Shown: one piece after another, positions 51,440 through 58,036 of the stretch
Numbering within the stretch: position 1 is the stretch's first letter
Layout: each line of letters starts with the position of its first letter
Assembly (NCBI GenBank): GCA_016934855.1
Contig: JAFGSA010000013.1
Location: 1 to 58,036 of the forward strand
Source: Elusimicrobiota bacterium
GTDB taxonomy: Bacteria > CG03 > SLGR01 > JAFGSA01
Direction of reading: 5' to 3'
DNA length: 58,036 nt
Position numbers and translations under genes: made by a program
The notes under the pieces: model-generated
What the model saw: the letters and a program-made list of their open reading frames with translations, nothing else
Told to the model about the DNA's origin: nothing
Database searches by the model: none

Positions 51440-51760
51440 TTATAAGAAGAGATACCAGATACCAGATTTCAGATACCAGATGGGAGAAGATAAATAGTTA
51501 TAAGTTGTAAGTTTTAAGTTATAAGATAATTAAATTACAAATGATAAACAGCAAATTACAAACAAGGTCCAAAACACAAATATTAAACATTTCCGGACAA
51601 TTCGGTTGTTTAGAAAATTGTTATTTGTTTGTTTTTTTGGTGCTTGAGTTTTCTTATTTTAGAAGTCTTACAGCTTATAACTTACGACTTACAACTAATA
51701 TAGTGCTTGTATTATGCCTTTTCCTTACACATTGAACTTTACACATTACACAACATGAGA
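51440..51760. repeat. Intergenic repeat island B, with large imperfect palindrome
   Basis: No gene. It contains gataccagataccagatttcag-type words (51449-51481), then taagttgtaagttttaag words (51496-51526), then words of the caaattacaaacaa type (51535-51566). In the second half the same kinds of words occur in reverse complement. The arm 51503-51525 pairs with 51674-51696 over 23 nt with two mismatches. Related islands are at both window ends. The 337-nt gap between genes is otherwise empty. Confidence 0.8.
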
Positions 51761-51771
51761 AGGAGGACATC

Positions 51772-53457
51772 ATGGAAGAAAATACTATAAAGATATTCGA
51801 ATCCAAGCTGCAGAGACTCAGGGATATGGATTTCAAGGAGATAACGGACGACAAGAAAGAGATAGACATCCTTCTTGACTACTGGAAAGAGATAGTCGTC
51901 AACGGGTTAAGGGACAAGGAAAAATACATGCAGGATATTATCAGGGACAAGGAGGAAAAGATACTCCAGATAAACAACCAGCTCAGCGCGCTCGAGATCA
52001 AGGTGGAGTCCCTGGAGCACAAGAATATGGAGCTGGTGAACTCGATCGAGGTCGAGAAACTGAGGCTGGACAGGGAGAAGATGATCCTCGAGGACAGCTA
52101 CAAGGATAAGTACGAAGGCAGGCTGGGCAAGGCCCAGGAAGACAATTTCAACCTGAAGATAGACCTGGAAAAATCCAGAATAGAGAACGAGCACATGCAG
52201 CATACCCTGCAGATGAAAATCTCCGAGCTTGAAGCCAGGGAGAGAGAGCTCGATTCGTACAGAAAGGAAACGGAATCTTCTATCAGGAAGAAGGATGAGA
52301 AGATAATCCACCTGGAGGAAGACAGGGAAAACCTGGAGAAAACGATAGACCTGATATCGAGGTCCAAAATGAATTCCTGGATAAGGGAAGAAAGGGCAAG
52401 GATGGGTAAGAGGGAGCAGCTTATACAGGAAGCGCAGGAAGCCGGTATACCGGACGTGCAGCAGGTTAAGGAGTATGACGAAAAAATAAAGAGCCTGGAG
52501 AGGGAAAAGAAGGACCTGTCCGAGAAAATGGAGCGGAAAGAACAAGAGCTGGAAGAAAAACTGGCCCGTGAAAAAGAGAATATAGCCAGGGAATACGAGG
52601 GAAAATTCGATGCGGAAGTGGCAAAACGCAGCGCCGAGGCGGAGGAAACAAGGAGGGACGACCTGTTGAAGGCCCTCAGGAAGAGAGAGAATCTTTTTGA
52701 GCTCTCGCTCTCGGATCTTTCGCGCGGTTTCGTGCACAGGATGAGGAACGTGGTGGGTATAGTCAGCAGCGCGCTCCAGATAGCCCAGGACGAGATAGTC
52801 AAAATAAAGGAAAATCCTAAAGATTTCATAAAAAAGCTGAAAGAGGAGAATTTCGACCTTATCAACGAGTTACTTGAAAATTTCGGCGAAATAATAAAGA
52901 ATGTCGATGGGGCTATTAAAAACGCGGACAGCTATCTGAAACTGACTCATGTACCGGAAGTCAGTATGATCCCGGAATCTTTGAACGCCATAGTAGAAGA
53001 AGTCCGGGTGGGACTTGAAAAGCAATGCAAGGAAGCCAGCATTAAGGTCGAAACGGACCTGGATGAGGATATACCCGAGTTCGCGATGGATAAGAAATTC
53101 CTGAAAGAAGCGTTCTACCATATAATGCTGAACTCTGTGGAATCCATGCCCCAGGGAGGCGCAATATCCATAGAGACCAGGCTGGACAAGGAAGCGCACG
53201 AAGCTTCCGTCGTGATATCGGATACAGGTGAAGGTATACCGGATCAGAGGATAGGCAAGGTTTTCCAGGTGTTCTGCACGAGCAAGAAGGACAGGGAAGG
53301 AATAGGGCTCCCTCTTGCCAACAGGTTTATCCAGATCCATCTAGGCAGTATAAAACTGGAGAGTACCAAGGATCACGGGACTACCGTAACAGTCAGGCTG
53401 CCTGTGATTAATAAAGACAAGGAAGAGGAAGAAAATGGCGAAAATTCTGATAGTTGA
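51772..53457 (+). CDS. Soluble histidine kinase with long coiled-coil sensor
   Basis: The 561-residue protein has no TM segment. Residues about 30-300 are a heptad-rich coiled coil. A HisKA-like helix follows with H322 in RGFVHRMRN (H-box, N326), then a HATPase (about 400-550) with N-box MLNSVESM, G1 DTGEGI and G2 GIGLPLA. It is likely a cytoplasmic two-component kinase that phosphorylates the receiver of the next gene, with which it overlaps by 23 nt. Confidence 0.9.
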   Translation: MEENTIKIFESKLQRLRDMDFKEITDDKKEIDILLDYWKEIVVNGLRDKEKYMQDIIRDKEEKILQINNQLSALEIKVESLEHKNMELVNSIEVEKLRLDREKMILEDSYKDKYEGRLGKAQEDNFNLKIDLEKSRIENEHMQHTLQMKISELEARERELDSYRKETESSIRKKDEKIIHLEEDRENLEKTIDLISRSKMNSWIREERARMGKREQLIQEAQEAGIPDVQQVKEYDEKIKSLEREKKDLSEKMERKEQELEEKLAREKENIAREYEGKFDAEVAKRSAEAEETRRDDLLKALRKRENLFELSLSDLSRGFVHRMRNVVGIVSSALQIAQDEIVKIKENPKDFIKKLKEENFDLINELLENFGEIIKNVDGAIKNADSYLKLTHVPEVSMIPESLNAIVEEVRVGLEKQCKEASIKVETDLDEDIPEFAMDKKFLKEAFYHIMLNSVESMPQGGAISIETRLDKEAHEASVVISDTGEGIPDQRIGKVFQVFCTSKKDREGIGLPLANRFIQIHLGSIKLESTKDHGTTVTVRLPVINKDKEEEENGENSDS

Positions 53458-54622
53458 TGATGAAGAGGGGATGAGATATGTCCTCACTAACATTCTGACA
53501 AAAGCGGATTACGAGGTTATAGCCGCCGAAGACGGCAGGAAAGCCATGGAAATGGTCAAGGAATACAGGCCCGACATGGTCTTCCTGGATATCCATCTGC
53601 CGGATATGGACGGTACCGAGATACTCAAGGAGATAAAGAAAATCAAGAATATCCCTGTAGTGATGTGCAGCGGCTTCGGCGACGTGGATTTTGCCGTTAT
53701 GACCATGAAATACGGGGCTTTCGACTATGTTTCAAAGCCTTTCAAAAATGAAGACGTGCTGAATATGGCCAGGAAGGCGCTCGTATCCGTCGAACAGGAA
53801 AAGAAGGAGAAAAAAGAAACCGTACAGGGATCTTCGCAGCCAGCGGTTCAGCATGCCGTTAAGAAAAAAGGCGTCAAAATCCCCGTTTTCGCAGTTGCCG
53901 GTGTCCTGATCGCGGCAGTCGCGGTAACCGGTATATTCCTTATGAAAGGCCCCGGGAAGGGCCAGGAATTAGAAAAGTTTTCCATCACGTATAACAACCC
54001 GACCTCTATAGCGTACGACGGACAGTACCTGTGGATTACGGACTGGTTCGGGCAGACCATATACAAGCATAACATAGACGAGGAGTTTAGTATATCGCAG
54101 TACTATTCCTTTACGGATATACACCCGGCCGGGATTGCCTGGGGTAATAATTCTCTGTGGACGGTGGATTCCTGGACAGGGGAGATAAACAACCATGCTC
54201 TTGACGGGAACCTTTCTGTCAAAAAGACATATGAGTATCCCGGTACGAGCCCTTCGGGAATATATTATGACGGCACTTTCCTGTGGGTCTGCGATGTCGA
54301 AGAAGACCAGGTATACAGGTTTTTCCCGGAAGAAAATTCCTTAAAAGAAGTCGATAAATATAAGAGCAAAGGGCCCAATCCGGTCGGTGTTTTCTGGGAC
54401 GGTAAAAATATCTGGACCGTTGACGGAGACCTTAAGAGGGTATACAGGCATAACCTGGATACGCAGCTTTCCGTTTCGGAGACCTACAGGTTTCCTAAGG
54501 AAGAAACAGCTGATATAAAAATATCCGGCATAGGGTGGGACGGAGCCAATATATGGCTCGCCGCCGATAAGCGTTCGGAGATTCTTAAAATCAGCATAAA
54601 GCGTCTTGAGACTATCGAATAG
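53435..54622 (+). CDS. Receiver domain - TM - beta-propeller protein
   Basis: The 395-residue protein has a complete receiver domain (1-115: D8-D9, acceptor D52 in FLDIHLPDMDG, S79 in CSGFG, Lys in SKPF), a charged linker, one TM helix (150-170) and a C-terminal part (about 180-390) made of five repeats carrying (D/W)G-x-x-(L/I)W-(I/V)-(T/C/A)-D-type strands, a YncE/NHL-like propeller or part of one. With the receiver in the cytosol, the propeller would face the periplasm. Receivers with an extracytoplasmic output are unusual. The partner kinase overlaps it. Confidence 0.85.
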   Translation: MAKILIVDDEEGMRYVLTNILTKADYEVIAAEDGRKAMEMVKEYRPDMVFLDIHLPDMDGTEILKEIKKIKNIPVVMCSGFGDVDFAVMTMKYGAFDYVSKPFKNEDVLNMARKALVSVEQEKKEKKETVQGSSQPAVQHAVKKKGVKIPVFAVAGVLIAAVAVTGIFLMKGPGKGQELEKFSITYNNPTSIAYDGQYLWITDWFGQTIYKHNIDEEFSISQYYSFTDIHPAGIAWGNNSLWTVDSWTGEINNHALDGNLSVKKTYEYPGTSPSGIYYDGTFLWVCDVEEDQVYRFFPEENSLKEVDKYKSKGPNPVGVFWDGKNIWTVDGDLKRVYRHNLDTQLSVSETYRFPKEETADIKISGIGWDGANIWLAADKRSEILKISIKRLETIE

Positions 54623-54639
54623 ACTGGCCTGCCGCCGGT

Positions 54640-55437
54640 TTATCTGTCAGAGCGCCTCTCGAAGAAATCGAAATCGATGACTATCGATGCCGCAAGTATC
54701 AGCTTGCGGAATGCATCGTCCCTGATATTACCCATGTCTGCCACGAAATTATCCGCGTCTGTGAAGATCTCTTTTGCGAGTCCCGACCATTTTTTGTATA
54801 TTCCGGCTACCTGTATTCCCTGCATGTCGAATATATTGAACGTCCATATGCGGATAAGGGAGCCTTTTATCATGGCGAGAGGGACACCGGTCCCGTCAAA
54901 AAGCAGGTATCTTTTCCTGATAAAAGGCGGGAATACCCTTTTCACGGTACCTATGTGCCTGCCGGAACCGTCTATTACCCTTACCTTGGACATGCCGAAA
55001 AATGTCAGAGGGCGGGAGATCATAAGCATCTGTTTCTGAAAGCGGTCATAGAAAATTATATCGTAGTTCCTTACGCTGCCCCATCGCCTTATGAAAAAAG
55101 CGTGGGCAAAACTCTTCTTCTGCTCTTTGATATGGCCGATATCCTCTCCCTTCTCGGATAGTATCCTGTACTCGTTAACGAATTCCCAGTCTATAAGAAC
55201 TTCTCCCAGGTGCTTCTTCTGTTTAATGATGAGTTTATTCCCGGGCAGGCTGTCTGTGCCGTTTCTCTGGGCCGCCGCCTGTCGCGGGGGAGCGGCTTTA
55301 GCGGAAGGATCCTGCACGATGAAATCCGTATAGCAAGCCCAGCAGTATTCGGCGACTGTGTCATTCTGCTGTCCGCATTCGGGGCAGACAAGCTTGCCGT
55401 TGATTTTTTTCATTTCCGGTCTAAGATCCCTGTGCAT
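54640..55437 (-). CDS. Scramblase-family protein with N-terminal zinc ribbon
   Basis: The 265-residue protein begins with a zinc ribbon (CPECGQQN and CWACY, about 17-36), then a Pro/Ala-rich linker, then a phospholipid-scramblase/LURP-one-like beta barrel (about 65-265) with RVIDGSGRHIGTVKRVF, IFDMQGIQVAGIYKKWSG and FTDADNFVADM near the end. The start at 55437 is placed 6 nt after GAGGTGA. Scramblase-fold proteins bind lipids or membranes in eukaryotes; the bacterial role is unclear. Confidence 0.82.
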   Translation of the reverse strand: MHRDLRPEMKKINGKLVCPECGQQNDTVAEYCWACYTDFIVQDPSAKAAPPRQAAAQRNGTDSLPGNKLIIKQKKHLGEVLIDWEFVNEYRILSEKGEDIGHIKEQKKSFAHAFFIRRWGSVRNYDIIFYDRFQKQMLMISRPLTFFGMSKVRVIDGSGRHIGTVKRVFPPFIRKRYLLFDGTGVPLAMIKGSLIRIWTFNIFDMQGIQVAGIYKKWSGLAKEIFTDADNFVADMGNIRDDAFRKLILAASIVIDFDFFERRSDR

Positions 55438-55533
55438 AAAGGTCACCTCTTTCTGTTATATTATAGTAAAATCACGCTAAAATTTAAAAAGTCTTCAATA
55501 AAAGTATAATAGAAGTGAATCTTCGGAAGAGCC

Positions 55534-57759
55534 ATGAGAAAAATTATAATAATATCCGTTTTATCCCTGGTGTTTCTTGCCCGGGGAGTTTACACGATCA
55601 AAGATAAATCAGCTACTTACGACGAGCCTTACTATATAGGGTACGGATATTCCCTTCTTAAAACGTGCGATTTCAGGCTCAGAAAAGACAAGACGACGCT
55701 GGTCCCTGTGATATCGGCACTGCCCCTCCTTCTGCTGGACCTCGATTTTCCCGCGGGCAGCGCGGAATGGGGGAATTCGGATACAAGGAAAATAAAAGAC
55801 GTAAAGAATTGGGCGCAGGCGGAAGAGACGGTCAATGCCGTCATGTTCTGTTACAAATTACTGTATGAAAACAGGGTGCCGGCCGATACGATACTTTTTT
55901 ATGCCAGGCTGCCGATACTGCTTATAGCGCTGACGCTGGGCCTTTTCGTATATAAATGGGCAGCCCGGATGTACGGCGAAACCGCCGGGATCATCTCTTT
56001 TATCCTGTACACGAATATGCCCGATATACTGGCTCACGGGTCTCTCGCCACGGAGGATATGGCGCTCGCGTGTTTTATGTTCATAACAGTGTATATGCTG
56101 TGGAAATTCCGCGAGTCAGGCGCGTACGGTGACCTTGTCTTTGCGGGGATCTCGGCGGGCCTGGCCCTCGATTCTAAATATACAGCCGTGATAATTGTTC
56201 CTCTTTCGGTACTGTATATCGCGGCAGGCAGAAAGGATCACGAACCTGTCCGCCGACAGATCGGAAGGGTAATGAGGGAGACTTCCGTCATGCTGGGTGC
56301 AGCTTTCCTGGTGCTTTTACTGCTGTACGGTTTTACGGGAATAAAAGAGTATTTTCACGGCATGAGCTTTTCCGCCGCGTACATAAAACGCTCCCAGGCC
56401 TCTTTTCTCGCGGGCAGGTATTCATATGACGGATTCCGCCGCTATTTCCTGTATGCTTTTTTAATCAAGACCCCGCTTTCTTTTATCGGCATACTGCTGC
56501 TTGCGGCCTGGGCTTTTCTAAAAAAACCGGGCAGAAAATACATCGAAGCTTCATATATTTTTATACTTCCGGTTGCTCTTTTTATAACGGCTTCGTTTTC
56601 TCCTATGCATATAGGCCATAGGCATATACTGCCGGTATACCCGTTTCTCATGGTCTTTGCCGGCGGCGCAGTCCGGTTGAAAAGCGCGGCGGCCATAACG
56701 GCGGCAGCCGTGCTCACATGCCTTACAATAGTCTCTTCTGCGTTGATACACCCGCATTACCTGGCATATTTCAATTCCCTGGCGGGCGGAGCGGATAAGG
56801 GGTACAGGTATCTTGTCGATTCGAATATGGACTGGGGGCAGGATTTAAAGGGTCTAAAACGGTATGTGAAGGAAGAGGGAGTATCCGACGTAATCCTCTC
56901 TTATTACGGCGGGGGGATGACGGATTACCTGGGTTTCGAGTTCCAGGACCTGTATTCTTTCGGATTGAGAGGAGACACGGATCACGTGAATTCTGCTGCC
57001 CCGGAAAAAGAGATACTCGCGGTTAGCGCGACCAATCTCAAGGGAGTATACATGGGGAAGGTAGGGCATGACATACTGTCCTGGCTGGAGAACAGGGAGC
57101 CCGATGACAAGATAGGATACTCTGTTTTTATATATGATGTAACGCGCTATGCCGATGCCCATAAGTATCTTTCGCATGTGTATTTCAAGACAAGACAGTA
57201 CGAAAAAGCGGAAAGAGAAGCGCTGCGGGCCGCAGCCATCGACCCGGCCTACAGTGATTTTTCAAGCCTTATGCTGGGTATGATATACGCTCTCAGGAAC
57301 ATGGATAACATGGCCGTAAAATCCGCCGGCAGATTTCTTGATTCTCCGGGGCGGGATAAGACATTTGAAGAGATGGCAGGGTTGATAAAAAACAGGCTGG
57401 ACCAGGAAGCGTATTCCGCCGGCCTTGCCAGCCTGGCATATATGCTGCTTTCGGAAAACAAGCTGGAAAGCACCATGCTCGTCAGCCGGCTTTGCATGAC
57501 GGTTGACCGGGAAAACGTGAACCCCTACGTGTACATGGGTATAGTATATGAGAGGTCCGGGCAGCCGGAAAAGGCCGTGGAGGTTCTGAACAGGGCGGTC
57601 AAGGTAGACAGCTCTGTAAAAGAGGTGTATTATAACCTTGCTGTGTGTTACTACAGGATGAAGGACAACGAAAAAGCCGCTGCGAATATCGAGAAAGTGC
57701 TTAAGATCGATCCGGGCTATATCGAAGCGCTCAGATTCAAAAGACTGCTGGGGAGATAG
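55534..57759 (+). CDS. GT39/PMT-like membrane glycosyltransferase with TPR domain
   Basis: The 741-residue protein has about 10 TM helices in the first 420 residues and the PMT-family catalytic acidic pair in ATYDEPYY (D30, E31) after TM1. It then has a soluble region and TPRs to the end (about 530-741, for example PYVYMGIVYERSGQPEKAVEVLNRA). It likely moves a sugar from a polyprenyl phosphate to protein or lipid in the periplasm. TPRs fused to such enzymes may recruit the acceptor. The last repeat ends close to the right repeat island. Confidence 0.85.
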   Translation: MRKIIIISVLSLVFLARGVYTIKDKSATYDEPYYIGYGYSLLKTCDFRLRKDKTTLVPVISALPLLLLDLDFPAGSAEWGNSDTRKIKDVKNWAQAEETVNAVMFCYKLLYENRVPADTILFYARLPILLIALTLGLFVYKWAARMYGETAGIISFILYTNMPDILAHGSLATEDMALACFMFITVYMLWKFRESGAYGDLVFAGISAGLALDSKYTAVIIVPLSVLYIAAGRKDHEPVRRQIGRVMRETSVMLGAAFLVLLLLYGFTGIKEYFHGMSFSAAYIKRSQASFLAGRYSYDGFRRYFLYAFLIKTPLSFIGILLLAAWAFLKKPGRKYIEASYIFILPVALFITASFSPMHIGHRHILPVYPFLMVFAGGAVRLKSAAAITAAAVLTCLTIVSSALIHPHYLAYFNSLAGGADKGYRYLVDSNMDWGQDLKGLKRYVKEEGVSDVILSYYGGGMTDYLGFEFQDLYSFGLRGDTDHVNSAAPEKEILAVSATNLKGVYMGKVGHDILSWLENREPDDKIGYSVFIYDVTRYADAHKYLSHVYFKTRQYEKAEREALRAAAIDPAYSDFSSLMLGMIYALRNMDNMAVKSAGRFLDSPGRDKTFEEMAGLIKNRLDQEAYSAGLASLAYMLLSENKLESTMLVSRLCMTVDRENVNPYVYMGIVYERSGQPEKAVEVLNRAVKVDSSVKEVYYNLAVCYYRMKDNEKAAANIEKVLKIDPGYIEALRFKRLLGR

Positions 57760-57765
57760 TACAAG

Positions 57766-58010
57766 CTGCCGGTGTAAGAGAGTTATAAGTTGTAAGACTT
57801 ACAGCCGGTTGCTGGTCGCTGGTGTAAGAAGTTGCTGGTTGCTGGTCGCTGGTGTAGGAAGTTGCTGGTTGCTGCTCGCTAGTATAAGAAAGTTGTAAGT
57901 TTTAAGTTATAAGATAATGAAATTTCAAAAAACAAATAGCAAATATCAGGCAAGCTTTAAGTTATAAGCTGTAAGCGATAAGACTATGAATATAATTAAT
58001 TTATATTATA
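57766..58010. repeat. Intergenic repeat island C (right end)
   Basis: No gene. It carries words ttataagttgtaag, gttgctggtt, ttttaagttataag, aaacaaatagcaaat and a long end gttataagctgtaagcgataagac (57959-57982). Read as reverse complement it matches island A in order and largely in sequence: the terminal words in A are at about 25-57. The two ends of the window are thus inverted copies. Confidence 0.8.
57801..57890 (+). repeat. Three tandem 30-bp units in island C
   Basis: 57801-57830, 57831-57860 and 57861-57890 are 30-nt units of the form (g/a)ttgctggttgctggtcgct followed by ggtgtaagaa or agtataagaa. Units differ at a few positions; the first has a divergent start. No spacer lies between them. 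Confidence 0.85.
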
Positions 58011-58036
58011 AAAAGGGATTGGGATGGGAATCTTAA

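Noticed and set aside
57801..57890. CRISPR array
   Set aside because: The 30-bp units are directly adjacent, without unique spacers, and no cas gene is present.
1..58010. Inverted repeats at both ends as borders of a transposon or integrative element
   Set aside because: No transposase, integrase or conjugation gene lies between; the content includes housekeeping genes such as rlmN; and a related island lies inside the window. Repeat islands at which the sequence ends are a simpler account.

Overview
The window looks like a chromosomal segment of an uncultured, Gram-negative, anaerobic bacterium. Outer-membrane beta-barrels, an RND pump, lipoproteins and a LysM-anchored porin point to two membranes. 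Many ferredoxin-type and Fe-S/Mo-cofactor proteins point to anaerobiosis. The strong use of ATA (Ile) and AGG (Arg) codons, together with the gene set, recalls candidate phyla such as Omnitrophota or Elusimicrobiota. That placement is inference; no rRNA gene is present to fix it. No tRNA, rRNA, CRISPR array, transposase or phage gene was recognised.

Layout. 1-300: an AT-rich intergenic repeat island. 341-6501: Hsp20, then a tight run PilZ / HAD phosphatase / Omp85-type barrel / RND permease. 6510-15289: a Fur gene between two Fur boxes, followed by a long co-directional metal-cluster locus. It holds a Cys-rich small protein, two DUF5320-type leaders, three NifX/NifB-like proteins, an FmdB zinc ribbon, a metallo-beta-lactamase-fold protein, a CoA-binding protein, two MinD-ferredoxin ATPases, a CoA-disulfide-reductase-like flavoprotein, a ferredoxin, an L-cysteine desulfidase and an IscU-like scaffold. 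It resembles 'orange protein' type loci and carries no nitrogenase genes. 15362-24143: mixed genes (EFR1-type flavodoxin-ferredoxin, GH114-like protein, FAD dehydrogenase; on the minus strand ApbE-RlmN-HAD). 24197-29026 (minus): a second Hsp20, a doubtful small gene, and an SsuABC-type ABC importer with a DUF2490 outer-membrane protein, headed by a ribbon-helix-helix regulator and a strong promoter with repeated ATAAGT/ACTTAT half-sites. 29148-33492: a protein made of two copies of one unit, a Spy/CpxP-like protein, a patatin lipoprotein and a PLD-like protein.

33653-44859 is a complete chemosensory operon without flagellar genes: cheW, a porin, a periplasmic helical protein, an MCP, cheR (apparently starting at ATT), cheA with two HPt domains, cheC, cheD, cheY, cheB and three more receiver proteins. 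It is followed by a 1668-residue FN3/Ig-repeat surface protein with a FlgD-like C-terminus, and by a PorV-like barrel fused to a coiled coil and LysM. 51440-51760 is a second repeat island. After it come a soluble coiled-coil histidine kinase and an overlapping receiver-TM-beta-propeller protein, a zinc-ribbon scramblase-like protein (minus), and a GT39-like glycosyltransferase with TPRs. 57766-58010 is the third repeat island, largely the reverse complement of the first.

Most genes sit in operons with 4-nt ATGA overlaps. The most unusual items are the Fur-bracketed metal-cluster locus with its desulfidase/scaffold pair, the receiver-TM-propeller protein, the tandemly duplicated 564-residue protein, the ATT-initiated cheR and the three related repeat islands.
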